The notes beneath the pieces are model-generated. The model was not told the DNA's origin, made no database searches, and saw only the letters and a program-made list of their open reading frames with translations. A program made the position numbers and the translations under genes. Positions 22,916-34,500 of a stretch of 64,000 nt of DNA are shown here, piece after piece. Location of the stretch: NCBI GenBank assembly GCA_950022295.1, contig OX465601.1, positions 119,307,501 to 119,371,500 of the forward strand. Reading direction: 5' to 3'. Source of the stretch: Bromus sterilis. Taxonomy: Eukaryota; Streptophyta; Magnoliopsida; Poales; Poaceae. Each line of letters starts with the position of its first letter. The stretch's first letter is position 1.

Positions 22916-23771
22916 AGCCCGAAACCTAAAGGGTCCAAGAAAAAACCCCGGAAAGGCGTCACCCGCTAAAAACTGTCCGGAATCAAAGGGAAGACACGGC
23001 TACAACCAGATGGAACACCAAGTACTCTGGAGAAATATGGATGGAGCGCAGGACACAGACAATCCTTTAGTCTTCACCTGATCGCCAATGATCACCTAAA
23101 GACTCGGAAGCTACTCCCATCGGGAGCGCTGCCGGACACCCGATAAAAGACAGAAATTAACGGAAGAACGAGAAAGGAAAGAAATCTCAGCCTACATTCG
23201 ACTCTCTGACTCAAATGTAGCCTCGGGGACTACTCCCATCGGTAGCGCTGCCGCGCACCCGATAGAACACACAGTGCAAAGATTTGATGGACTCGAAGAC
23301 AGCTCTCGTTTGCAAAGGACTCGAAGACAGCTCTCGGTTGCAAAGGACTCGAAGACAGATTCCATTACAAAGACTCAAGCACAGTTCGCATTACAAGGAC
23401 CCGAAGATCATTCTCAGTACAAAAGACTCGAAGTACATTGGATAGAAGGCAGCTCTGATTACTCAAAGACAATCCTCATTACATGGAGAACTAACCTAGT
23501 TACAAAAGACACAAGCAGCCGATAAGCCTACAACATCAATCACCCAAGGAATTATGACTTCTACATGTGTGCCCATGCTGGGATGATTGGAACTAAGACA
23601 ACGAGCATCATCACAAACAAAGGAGGAGTCGAAGCAGCCAACTCATGATGTCAATGACATAACAAAAGGTGAAGCTCGACTTATTTGCGGAGCACCGAAG
23701 ACGATGCTCCACCAGCTTCTTCTCCAGCTCCACCCGAGCTGCCGGCGAAGATGACGCCGCTGCCTCCAGTT
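22916..23771. other. T1 spacer between repeats and antisense gene
   Basis: No supported ORF. Holds two copies of a motif including CTACTCCCATCGGG(A/T)(A/G)GC followed by GCTGCCG...CACCCGATA (about 23105 and 23230), then a run of ACTCGAAGACAG-type short repeats (about 23290-23440) and the 3' flank of the B3-like gene. Confidence 0.6.
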
Positions 23772-24415
23772 CTACAAGGCCGCCTGGCGCGCCCTCTTGA
23801 TCGGTGGCTTGACGTCGAGGTCCTCTCCAGAGCCGGAGGAGGATGCAGTTGAAGATGGCACAGCATCACCACCCGAAGAGTCGCCGGAGGAGGAAGCAGT
23901 TGAAGACGCAGGCGTAGGACTCCTCGACCTGTCGGAACCGTCACTGCTTGTCTCCTACCAGTATGGATCCATGCGATTGCCGCTCGGGTCAAAGGCGCGG
24001 ATGAAAAGAGTATCTTCGCCATCAAAGCGGCAACAAAGGGTATCACCATCACGCAATTTCAAGCGTTAAGCAAAAATTTCCAGCCAAAGCCAAGAAAAAT
24101 CAAGCAGGAACTATCGATCTCCAACTTAACATAAGAAGGAGATCGAGTGCACCCCTGAAGACGAAGAAGCAAGCCATCAAGACTACGCTCAGAAACAAGG
24201 GCAGAAAATGCAGAAGGAAGCAGAATGCGAGCGGCGTTCCGGCCACGGACGCGTAGGAGGAAATCATAGCGCCAAAAACCCTCCTCCGAGGAAGAGGAGG
24301 AATGCATCGACGGTGCACCACGACGGCCACTGCGAGAAGAGCGCGGAATACAACCACAGCGATCACAACGAACCCGGCCGCGGCTAGTCACACCTACACC
24401 TCGTTTTGGCCCCAT
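23772..24415 (-). pseudogene. Antisense B3-like domain gene of T1, frameshifted
   Basis: Minus-strand ATG at 24415, stop at 23774-23772. After a basic, Ser-rich N-terminus comes RYDFLLRVRGRNAARILLPS, then SLDGLLLRLQGC, SPSYVKLE, LIFLGFGWK and, after a 1-base deletion near 24060, a remnant of the segment T2 reads as RDGDTLCCRFDGENTLTIR. This order (strand, basic patch, LP turn, GWK-F, L-GD, F) matches plant B3 DNA-binding domains. The C-terminal third is acidic and Ser/Gly-rich and ends in a basic KPPIKRARQA stretch that could be a nuclear signal. The gene lies between pol and the 3' LTR in reverse orientation, with a TATA-like box upstream. Assignment to B3 rests on motif recognition only; an unrelated beta-barrel is possible. 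Confidence 0.6.
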
Positions 24416-24482
24416 GAGGAGATGAAGAAGGGGAGCAAGAGGAGCAGAGGACGAACACTACTGCCAGATGAAGAAAAGGGGT

Positions 24483-24491
24483 CTATTTATA
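24483..24491 (-). promoter_or_regulatory. TATA-like box for the antisense B3-like gene of T1
   Basis: The minus strand reads TATAAATAG about 70 bases upstream of the ATG at 24415, a good TATA match at a plausible distance for a short 5' leader. T2's counterpart (48006-48014) is degraded to TATATGTAG. Bases 24492-24864 upstream hold no ORF that I recognise. Confidence 0.5.
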
Positions 24492-24864
24492 GCACAACCC
24501 CAAGGGCACGCGGAAGCCCAGACGATGACAAAAATTAATTCAAAGACTAAGCAAGCCGGGCGATTCGAATTCCGAGACAAAGATGCCTTCACACGGGCGG
24601 CACTGTGAGCTGGACGCGTCAAATCTCGCGCGTTTTCAATGCACGCATCGATAACTCAACAGGCGGCTACAGCACGCCACCAAAAGCCATCATTATGACC
24701 GGTCATGAAAACATGACCAGTCGCAGACAAAGCATCTTTGACGGTCCTCCAGAAAAGAGATCGTTATCCTTACCAAGAAGAGGTACATTAAAATGGCAGC
24801 GCAAAAAAATACAACCTGCAAGCACCGTTTTTACTGAATCAAATACATTTTTCAAATATATTTA

Positions 24865-26251
24865 ACTCCCATCGGGAGCCTATCCACCCATGAGAGTCTC
24901 GGGTGCTCCCTCACCTAAATAAAATACCGTGCTCGAGTGATTACTTGCACCCATGAGAGTCTCGGGTGCTCCCTCACCTAGAAGAAAAAATACGTGCTCG
25001 AGTGATTACTCGCACCCATGAGAGTTTCGGGTGTTCCCTCACCACGACACAAGATAAGAAGATCTGCACTCGCCAGATCGTACGGGCTTAGAGTATCGGG
25101 TGCTCCCTCACCCCGAGAGCGAAGGCGATACTCGAGTGATTACTCACAAAACTCTAAGTACCCAAACACTCGAAGACCTCCCGAGCAAGTACTCCTCTAC
25201 ATTACTCCTCGCCCGAGCGCTCGGCAAAGCTCCGCGAGTGACCGCTAAAACAACTCACTTGATTGTTTGTTCCAAGTGGGTGCATTATCTACTAGGCTCC
25301 GCGCCTCAATAAAAATACATATTCCTGGAACACGATACACTGTGCCCAGATGCCACGCAAGCTTAGCGTCTAGGTAAGACTCCGCTACGCAGATCGGCCG
25401 GGCTGGGACTTGCCGCAGAGCGATTTCACTCCCAACCTTTTCCATGCGCTTGCATGATAGAAAAATCCGGGCGGACGCGCCTAGGCTATGAACTTTACTG
25501 GTGGAAATTGATCACTGTAAGACCTGCAGCGACATGACTTTTGCTTGACACCAGTTTTCCAAGCTCATGTCATGGGACGTGAGTTTGATTGGGCTACTGC
25601 GGTATTTTCCACTAGTGCAATTCACCAAGGCTCGACCAGTCGACTCCTTGGGCCCTTTCAGCTTTGCATTCCCTCGAAACAGGATTTGTCATGGCCCCAG
25701 ACTGCCAGCGACCCGCGGTTGAACCGTGCATACCTAAGAACGACGCAAGAATGGACTCGAGTCCCTGCGCGACTCTTCGAGCCCCCCAGGCACTCGGGGG
25801 CTACTGACGAGGGGGTGACCCCACGACTCCAATGGATGGGCCTACCCGGTGTACCCGAAGACAGAAGGCCCACAAAGATGCCGCCTGGGCCCAGCCTTGG
25901 CCCACTAGTGGCACCGACGTAGGAGTCCGCGACTCATAAGGAATGTGCAAACCTACCGTGCGGTACAAGTTCAGAGTTAGGAAATACTATCTGTAATCCA
26001 GGACAGACTCCCCGAGACCTAGCCTAGTATATAAGGGCTAGGAGGGGAGACGTCGAGATCATCCAATACACAATCTGTAACCCTAGCGTTGTGCGCACTA
26101 GCCTTGGCCTTCCTGTAATCGCCATCTCCAAGTAATAATATCGAGCATGAACGTATCATCCTGTTAGCCGACGAGCTATCGTCCAACCTGTGCCTCTCAT
26201 GATCAACCCAGGGTCCCTGACCATGGGATTTGCCGGGGTACATCCCCGTCA
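24865..26251 (+). repeat. T LTR 'b' (3' LTR of T1)
   Basis: About 1387 bases ending CATCCCCGTCA. Three tandem units at about 24890, 24952 and 25017 with GTCTCGGGTGCTCCCTCACC and GTGCTCGAGTGATTACTCGC. A core promoter is visible: TATATAAG at 26028-26035. The left border is placed by loss of similarity to LTR 'a' and is approximate. Confidence 0.8.
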
Positions 26252-26257
26252 GCCGCC

Positions 26258-27151
26258 GTGCGGACAGCTGTCGCCCGCCAGGACAGCGACTCTGAAACTC
26301 AGCCCGGCGAATACTACGACCTAGATCAAAGACCAGACGAATTCGCCAACCTCATAAAGAACCAGAATCTGAGCGTGGGGATCAAAATCGACCCGCAAGT
26401 CCACGAGCACCCGGCGGATCACGCGCTGGTCTTCCGAATCTCAAGGAGGAAACGGCACGCCGGATCCAGCTAACTCACGGTCAGGGAGCAGCTAGAAGGA
26501 CCCTGCACGATCCACTTCTTCGAAGACGACTGGGGATACATCAGATCGGGCCACACTCTGGGAAACTGCCGCCTGTTCAACGAACTCACCGACAACTTCA
26601 AGGAGGAAAAAAGCGAGAAGCCAAGCGCACCCGACGAACTGAGCAGTCGCCGACTCCAAGTCCCGAAAGACGCTCCAACCCGACTCAAGGACAGGTGTAC
26701 ACGATCCAAGAAGACAGGGTATCGCAAGCCCAACAAGACGCCTACACCCTGCAAGCCAGTGCAGCTGAGAACCTAAACACAGTCGAAGTCTACGTGCTAC
26801 ACGACGCAGAAACTAGTATCACGTTCTCCCAGAGTGATCACCCGCCTGCAGTACCAAGGCCTGGGCACGCGCCCTTGGTACTCGATGCTCAAATTGGAGG
26901 ATACGACATGAACCGAGCAGTTGCCGACTCAAGGATAGGTGTACACAATACAAAAAGGCAGGGTATCGCAAGCCCAACAGGACACCTACACCCTGCAAGC
27001 CAGAGCAGCCGAGAACCTAAACGTAGTCGAAGTCTACCAGCTACACGACGCAGAAACTAGTATCACGTTCTCCCAGAAAAATCACCCACGTGCAGTCCCA
27101 AGGCCGGGGCACGCGCCCCTGGTACTCGATGCTCAAATTGGAGGGTAAGAC
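26258..27151 (+). pseudogene. gag remnant of T2 with an internal duplication
   Basis: Aligns with T1 from about 17903. RTAVARQDSDSETQ, then HPADHALVFRISRRKRHAG precede a stop (26471-26473) where T1 has Arg. The zinc-knuckle region survives out of frame (GPCTIHFFEDDWG, HTLGNCRLF), with the first half of the C/H pattern altered. About 220 bases (26692-26910) are T2's own version of the protease-proximal segment; bases 26911-27151 then repeat it in a form that matches T1 18287-18527. Confidence 0.8.
26911..27151 (+). repeat. 241-base T1-type duplicate inside T2
   Basis: By eye this tract matches T1 18287-18527 throughout, including both T1 nonsense codons (TAG after CAAGGA and TAA after GGAGGG), whereas the preceding T2 version (26692-26910) differs at many sites and keeps CAG and TAC. 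The join reads GACATG followed by AACCGAGCAG. Confidence 0.85.
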
Positions 27152-29713
27152 ATGGACAGAATCTTCATGGACGGAGGCAGCAGCATGAACATAATCTTCG
27201 TCAGCACCCTACACAAGATGCTGATCCCACGATCAGTATGGAAAAAATCAAGCACCGTGTTATACGGAGTAGTCCCAGGAGAAGCGGCTACTTCCCTTGG
27301 AATAATCGAGCTCGAAGTTGTCTTTGGCAGCAGGCGCAATTTCGCAAGACACACCCTCGAGTTCGAAGTACTCGATTGGCACTCGCAGTACCACGCCATA
27401 CTGGGACGTCCAGCATTCGCGCAATTCATGGCGGTTCCGCACTACGCCTACCTCAAACTCAAGATGCCAAGATTCGCGGGCGTCATCATAGTCAACGGGA
27501 GCTTCACCAAATCAGACCAATGTGATCACGATTTCCACAAAATTTCCGACACCTTTGGAGCCGAGCAAGAACTCACAGAATGTATCTTTCCGCTAGCAAG
27601 TCGAAGCGAGTCAAAAGAATACGGGCGGGACTTCAGCATCGACAGCGACACGGTCACCCACCAAGTACACCCGACGGACCCAGAAAAAACAGTCCACGTG
27701 TACGCCCACCTCCCGAAAGAGAAAGCGACTGCCCTCATTGCTTTCCTCCGTGAAGAATGGGAAATCTTTGCCTGGTGCCCAGCCGACATGCCAGGAATAC
27801 CGAGCGAATTCACGGAACACACGCTGTGCATCAAGCCAAACACCAAGCCAGTAAAGCAGGCACTACGAAGATTCTCAGAACCCAAGTGCAGAGCAATCGG
27901 GGAGGAGATCAACCGACTACTCGACGCTCAATTCATCCGAGAGACGAAGAAGGCCACTGGGATCGCCAACCCCGTGCTGGTCCCCAAGAAAGACACAGAC
28001 GTGCTGCAGATGTGCGTCGACTACGGGCCAGTCAACAAATACTGCACCAAGGATCACTTTCCCCTGCCAAGAATCGATAAAATAATCGACTCGACAGCAG
28101 GATGCGACCTACTATCGTTCCTCGATGCATACTCAAGACACAATCAAGCCAGGATGGAGAAAAAAGACGAAGAGCACACCTTGGCCACCAACCCTTGCGG
28201 CACACCCTGCCACCCCAAAATGCCCTTCGGTCTAAACAACGCAGGAACAATATACCAGCGAATGATGCAAGAATACACGAGAAACCAGATTGGTGTAAAC
28301 ATCCAGGTCTACATAGAAGAGATCATCATCACAATCAAAGAACTCGGACCAGAAGCAGATACAGAGGATGAGAACATAGGTGAACCAACGCAAGTGGCAG
28401 CCGCAAACCCAATCGTTAATGAAGAAGCCAACAACACAGTCGAGGAGCCGGAGCCAGCCGCACCCGAAGACCCATCTTGGAGAGAGCCGCTCCTCAGATT
28501 CCTAATCGAAGGCACCCTACCTCAGGACGTCGCAGAAGCCAGACGCATCAGTCGACGATCCAAAGCATTCACAGTAATCAACGGACAACTCTACAAGCGC
28601 AGCATTTCCCAGGTCCTGAAAAAATGCATAGACGAGGAAGACGGCAAAACACTACTACTGGAGATCCACGAAGGCACCTGCGGGCACCATGCCAGCAGTC
28701 GAGCACTCGTGGCAAAAGCCTTCCGAGCGGGACTCTACTGGCCAACAGCCATGAGAAACGCAGAGGATATCACGCGGCGTTGCGTCGCTTGCCAAAAATT
28801 CGCCAGCAGACCTCACGCCCCGGCCTCAGAACTCAAGACCATACCTCTATCATGGCCATTCGCCACCTGGGGACTCGACATGGTGGGCCCGCTCAAGAAA
28901 TCTTCAAAAGGAGGAAGAACACACCTGCTAGTAGCAGTCGACAAGTTCACCAAGTGAATCGAAGCAGTGCCCATCACCAACTCCACAGCCCTCACGGCAG
29001 TAAATTTTATCAAATCAATCATCTTCAGATTCGTGATACCACACAACATCATCACGGACAACGGTACGAACTTCACAGCGGTAGAATTCCAGAATTTCTG
29101 CGAAGAACTGGGCATCAAAATCAACTACGCATCAGTCGCGCACCCGCAGTCCAACGACCAGGTGGAAAAAGCAAATGTCCTAGTATGCGGAGGGATCAAA
29201 AAACGGCTCCTTGCACCACTCGAGCAGGCCGCAGGCAACTGGGTAGAAGAACTAATTGCAGTACTATGGATCCTGCGCACTACCCCAAATACCGCAACCC
29301 AGTACACACATTTCTTCATGGTGTACGGGGCGGAGGCAGTACTACCACATGACCTCAAATTCGGGGCACCCCGGATCTCGGGGTACGAAGAAGAGGAAGC
29401 AGAAGAAGCACTTCAAGATGAAAAGGACACAACAGACGAAGCAAGAGACACAACCTTAGCAAGGTCAGAAGGGTACCAGGACAAGTTGCGCACCTACCAA
29501 AGCAGACGCCTGCGCACCAGAACCTTCAACAAAGGTGACCTTGTCCTACGGGTCATACAAGAAAAAGTCCACAAGCTCGCCCCCCAATGGGAAGGACCGT
29601 TCATAGTCTCAGAAGTCATAGGAGGAGGCGCCTATAGATTGAAGAACCCGAAGACCGACGAGGACGTGGGAAATCCATGGAACGTAGCGAACCTACGCCT
29701 GTTCTACCCATAG
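27152..29713 (+). pseudogene. pro-pol of T2 with an in-frame deletion across the RT active site and RNase H
   Basis: The ATG at 27152 opens a frame of 601 codons to a TGA at 28955-28957, then continues in the same frame to 29713. Protease (FMDGGSSMNI) and the first half of reverse transcriptase are present; motif A keeps Asp (FLDAYS, codon 28124-28126). The catalytic YVDD is replaced by YIEE (28310-28321), and the sequence then jumps to the linker before integrase, so RT motifs D-E, connection and RNase H (about 1.25 kb relative to T1) are gone without breaking the frame. The integrase finger is intact (GHHASSR ... RRCVACQKF), and the second catalytic Asp is retained (29057-29059). The only stop cuts integrase after VDKFTK. 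It cannot reverse transcribe. Confidence 0.92.
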
Positions 29714-29792
29714 TCTCCACCAGTCATGCTCAACTGGCAGCTCATGTAACCATTCGATGCAATAAAATGATGTTGCCCAAATACTACCACCT

Positions 29793-30200
29793 CAAAGCAC
29801 TTGGGGGCGCGAGTACAAACCCCCTACCCCCCACCCCCCCGAGAGACGCTATCGTCGCTCACGCGATCTTAACCCAAAGCACTCGGGGGCTCGAGTACAA
29901 ACTCCCCCCGAGAGACGCTATCGTCGCTCACGCGATCTTTACCCAAAGCACTCGGGGGCTCGAGTACAAACTCCCCCCGAGAGACTCTATCGTCGCTCAC
30001 GCGATCTTTACCCAAAGCACTCGGGGGATCGATTACAAACTCCCCCCGAGAGACTCTATCGTCGCTCACGTGATCTCTACCCAAAGCACTCGGGGGCTCG
30101 AGTACAAACTCCTCCCGAGAGACGCTATCGTTGCTCACGCAACCTTCACCCAAAACACTCAAGGGCTCGAGTCATCGCTCATGCGATCTCCACCAACAAA
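29793..30200 (+). repeat. About 69-bp tandem hairpin repeats after T2 pol
   Basis: About six units homologous to T1 22452-22915, with CACTCGGGGGCTCGAGTAC and CTCCCCCCGAGAGAC. The first unit has a C-rich expansion (CCCCTACCCCCCACCCCCCC, about 29821-29840); the last is degenerate. Confidence 0.88.
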
Positions 30201-31097
30201 ACACTCGGCGGCTCAAGCACACCTACCCCGGAGAAATGCTATCATCTTACGCACAGCCCATAACTCAAAAATAAGGGTCCAAGCAAAAACCCCCGATAGG
30301 CGCCACTTGCTGCAAACCGTTTGGAACCAAAGGGGAGACACGGCTAAAACCAGGTGGAACACCAAGTACTTTTAAAAAATATTGATGGAGCACAGGACAC
30401 AGAAAATCCTTTAGTCTTCACCTGATCGTCAACGATCACCTAAAGACTCGGGGGCTACTCCCATCGGGAGCGCTGTCGCGCACCCGATAAAAGACGACAG
30501 TTAACAGAAGAAACGACAAAAGAAACAAATCACAGCCTACGTTCGACTCTCCGATTCGAACGTAGCCTCGGGGGCTACTCCCATCGGGAGCGCTGCCGCG
30601 CACCCGATAGAATGCACAGTACAAAGGCTTGATGGACTCGAAGACAGTTCTCGCTGAATTAATTCATAAACAGCTCATACCACAAGGACTCGAAGACAGG
30701 TCACATTGCAAAGGAGTCGAACACATTCCAAGACTCAAGTACATTGGATAGAATGCAGCTCTCATAACTCGAAGAAAATCCTCATTACATGGAGAACTAA
30801 CCTAGTTACAATGACACAAGCAACTGACAAGACTACAACACCAATCACCCAAGGAATTACAACTTCTACATGTGTGCCCATGCTGGGATAATTGGCGCTA
30901 ATACGACGAGCATCATCACAGACAAAGGAGGAGTCGAAGCAGCCAGCTCACGATGTCAATGACATAACAAAATGTGAAACTCGACTTATTTGCGGAGCAC
31001 CGACGCCGATGCTCCACCAGCTTCTTCTCCAGCTCTACCAGCTTCTTCTCCAGCCCCACCCGAGCTGCCAGCGAAGATGACGCCGCCGCCTCAAGTT
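30201..31097. other. T2 spacer between repeats and antisense gene
   Basis: Collinear with T1 22916-23771. Two copies of the CTACTCCCATCGGGAGC motif at about 30455 and 30578. No ORF supported. Confidence 0.6.
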
Positions 31098-31509
31098 CTA
31101 CAAGGTCGCCTGGCGTGCCCGCTTAATCGTTGGCTTGACGTCAAGGTCCTCTCCAGAGCTGGAGGGCACAGTATCACCACCCGAGGAGTCGCCAGATGAT
31201 GAAGCCGTTGAAGACATGGGCGTAGGACTCCCCGACCTGCCGGAATTATCGCTGCTTGTCTCCTTCCAGGACGGATCCATGCGATTGCCGCTCGGGTCAA
31301 AAGAGCGGATGGTGAGAGTATTTTCGCCATCAAAACGGCAACAAAGAGTATCACCATCACGCAAGTTCAAACGCCGGGAAAACGACTTCCAGCCAAAACC
31401 AAGAAAAATCAAGCAGGAACTGTCGGTCTCCAACTCAACATAAGAAGGAGGCCGAGAGCACCCCTGAAGACGAAGAAGCAGGCCATCCAAGCTACGCTCA
31501 GAAACAATG
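31098..31509 (-). pseudogene. C-terminal part of the antisense B3-like gene of T2
   Basis: The minus strand reads SLDGLLLRLQGC, PPSYVELE, LIFLGFGWKSFSRRLNLRDG and DTLCCRFDGENTLTIRSFD, then an acidic Ser/Gly-rich tail and a basic end, stop at 31100-31098. Unlike T1, the GWK-to-FDG segment is in frame here, so this copy shows the B3-like fold best. It is separated from its N-terminal part (47719-47938) by the L array. Confidence 0.62.
31505..31509. repeat. Target-site duplication of the L array (CAATG)
   Basis: CAATG at 31505-31509 recurs at 47719-47723, exactly outside TGTAAC...TTACA. It shows the whole 16.2-kb array derives from one insertion into T2's B3-like gene. T1's undisturbed counterpart is at about 24195-24215. 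Confidence 0.93.
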
Positions 31510-34500
31510 TGTAACGCCCGATATGCGGTACTGTTCCAGATCTAGATGTTTCCATCCAGATCCGGGGACGAAGCACATATCGGTCCCACCGCGACATATG
31601 ACATAGCCATATGCCCCGGATTTCCAACATGATATCACAACATTACAGATACAAGGATACAACATCTCATACAATTGGCATACAACTGCCTTAATACAAT
31701 ACAACAGCGGAAGATACATGTCTGAGTACAGACTACAATCAAATGCCTAGTGGGAAAGAGAAAAACATCGATACCCATAACCCCACGGGTCCAGGCCCTC
31801 CGCCGGGATCCGCCTAACTAGTCGTCGTCGAGTCTCCACGTGAAACGTCAATCACCATACCTGTTGTCGATCAAGAACCCTGAAAAGAGTTTGGGGGTAG
31901 TATCATGAGTACAGAGGTACTCAGCATCCAACTGTAGTGGTCATCTGACCCAGCAAGGACTTCACCACTCGTCATTCTAGGACAACTAGTAGTTTACGGT
32001 AAAGAAGGGGTAAGTGGTGAGGTTGCTGCCGCACTAGCATTTATGAAGTGGCTAACGATCTAGAGAGTAAGATAAGAAGCCAAGCATTCGATGAGGAATC
32101 ACCTCCAACAAGTCTTGCTATCAACTACTGCGCAAACATAACACCTATCCTATCCTTGTCCTCCTCTTCGCATCCCGACGAAGAAGAAGCAGTCAAGGCA
32201 CACACACACGTTGATCAAGTTATATTAAGATTATCTCAGTTGTTGTTGTCTATGAACAAGGAGTAGGTCTCAAGTCGTCCATAACCGTGGACACGGCTTC
32301 TCGAAAAGATTTAACCCTGCAGGGGTGTACCAACTGCCCATTACAAGGCTCCGCACGCACGCCCATCTCTCTCAGTTGCTATCCATCACAGGAAACCATT
32401 TTATGATTTAGTTCCAAGAGATCCGAAACGACAAGTCCCTCTAGCTAACAACGACCAAATCCGGGTGGCCCCCGGTGAGACGACATCCAGCTCAGGAGCC
32501 TACCGCGCTCTCGATCTGGTCTCTACCGTATGACTCCAGGTTTGGATTGCCGGTTAATCACACATGGGACACCGGGTCCTCAGCCGGTCATGATGGTCCA
32601 GCAAGGGAACTATGTCCTCACTGGTCCGGGTTGGTTTAAAAACTACTGGCGTACGACCAGCGCACACACGATTTCAAATGGAAAAATCAGCTTGGGCCAC
32701 CACTAGAAATGCTTGAAGCTAGGTAGGTAAGAAAAGGGGACCCCATAAAATCCCACACGCGGTTAGGCACGCTCAATCTTAAAACCAATACCCGGAACTC
32801 AGATCCTAGGTGACTCGAATGGAACAAAGCGTCGGGGCGGGATAGCCTAGACCTTCCATCCTTCGTCGAATATAGTCAACATTAATAATAATCATATCAT
32901 CAACAACAATATAATAATGTGATATCCCAAACCAAGTAGTAACAGGGTAACATCGTAGCATCCTAAGCATGCATACTAAGCAGGGGATGAGCAACGGGCA
33001 ATAGTAACATATCAATACATGGTTTGCTGGGAAGGGACATGGCTGTATCGGTTTGAAAGAGGTTGTAAACATGTGGTAGGATCAAACATCGAAGCTGACC
33101 TAGACTAGCATGCAAACCTCTGGTTGAAATAGAATGGATCATAAGTAATGGATAGTCCTTGCCTGTTGATAAGTCGGGTTCCGAAGGTGTAGTTGATCGC
33201 AAGCTCGCATCGTCTCCGAAGGTACCCGCGGGAGCACACACGACGATAAACACTGGAAAGCAATCAACGAGTAAGCATCTATTACTACGGGGCAAAAACG
33301 AGCATGCATAAACAAGAAGGAAACATGAGACATCGCACCTACCGTCGAGAGGGGTTACTAACAGGTTAAGTGGAGTACTCGTCACACACGATGATACCGC
33401 ACGTTTACGGTGGTTCAAGTTGTTTGCTACAGGTGATCAACAAATTTGTTAACATGGCAAACACAGAAGCATGGCATAGCACACAAACATGTCAAGAGGT
33501 GAAGCACAAAGTAAACTATCTATGCTACTCAATTTAAGTGAGGCACAACCTAAACATGGCATAACACTAAGTGACGCACGATGATTAAAACATTTGGTAC
33601 TGTTCTGTCCTAAACCATATTTTAGGTTGGTTAATAACAGCAAACAATAGCATAAACACAAAGTACACGAAAAACTAATCAAGTTACATATAAAGAACAA
33701 CCCAAACGGAGTCACGGTTAAAAAGATACATGCAAAACAAGTTTGGAACACAATCTTCCAACATCACGAAGCACACTTTAGAGCAATGCACAAACAGGAT
33801 AATCAATGCAAACATGCTCACAAATGACTTTCAATTAAAGTATACATGACAGGGAAGGCATGGCAAAAGGAATCATGCAAAAAGGCATCATAGATCAAAA
33901 GATATTAAGCAAACAACATGGCATCGCAAAGTAACAGACTTAGAGAAAAACAGAGGTGGCTGTCAAAAACAGCAGCATAGCAACTTTGGAGCTCAATAAC
34001 TATATGACCAGCAAGCATATCATGACAATGCAATAAATATATTGAAATTATACATGATGCTTAACAATATGCAATTGGAATCACTCAATTCCGATAAACG
34101 ATCGCGACACACTCGTCGACCGAAGTTGCAACAAAATAACAGTTTTCAGCACAACAGCACATTAACATCAGGATCACAGCTTTGGAACAAGATTTAATAT
34201 AGCTAAAGCACCCAACATGACAAGCTAAAGCATGGAAATGAAGTACACATGATGCTTATCACATAGGAAAAAGAATCAATGCAATAGGCCTCATGGATGA
34301 GTCACAATCATCATGCAAACTTGCAATAAAATAATAACAACATCACTCTAACAGGAAAATTAGCACTTAACGGCCTGATGCCCACTTCAACACACAATTA
34401 AACAATAAAGATGAGCTCAAACGGAAAAACTTTCAACATACGAATGCTAGAGCACGCAAAACTGAGCAACTTTCATTTTGGGGGCACGTCCATCGGAGCT

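Larger units (their letters stand above)
17399..26251 (+). mobile_element. T1: Tat/Retand-like Gypsy element, body and 3' LTR
   Basis: After LTR 'a' come a primer site, a shortened gag, protease, reverse transcriptase, RNase H and integrase in one decayed frame, a hairpin repeat array, a spacer, an antisense B3-like gene and LTR 'b' (24865-26251). The RNase H is of the type with NNEAEYEALLYG and YGDSNLVV, as in the Tat lineage. Its 5' LTR is 8188-8730 plus 17000-17398. No target duplication can be read because LTR 'b' is joined directly to T2 body sequence. Confidence 0.85.

Noticed and set aside
28477..29352. 291-codon plus-strand frame
   Set aside because: Out-of-frame shadow of T2 integrase, rich in Arg/His/Ser with no domain.
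32963..33418. Cys-rich minus-strand frame in L LTR1 (162-codon version at 37682-38170)
   Set aside because: Different start and length in each LTR copy and no domain; treated as LTR sequence.
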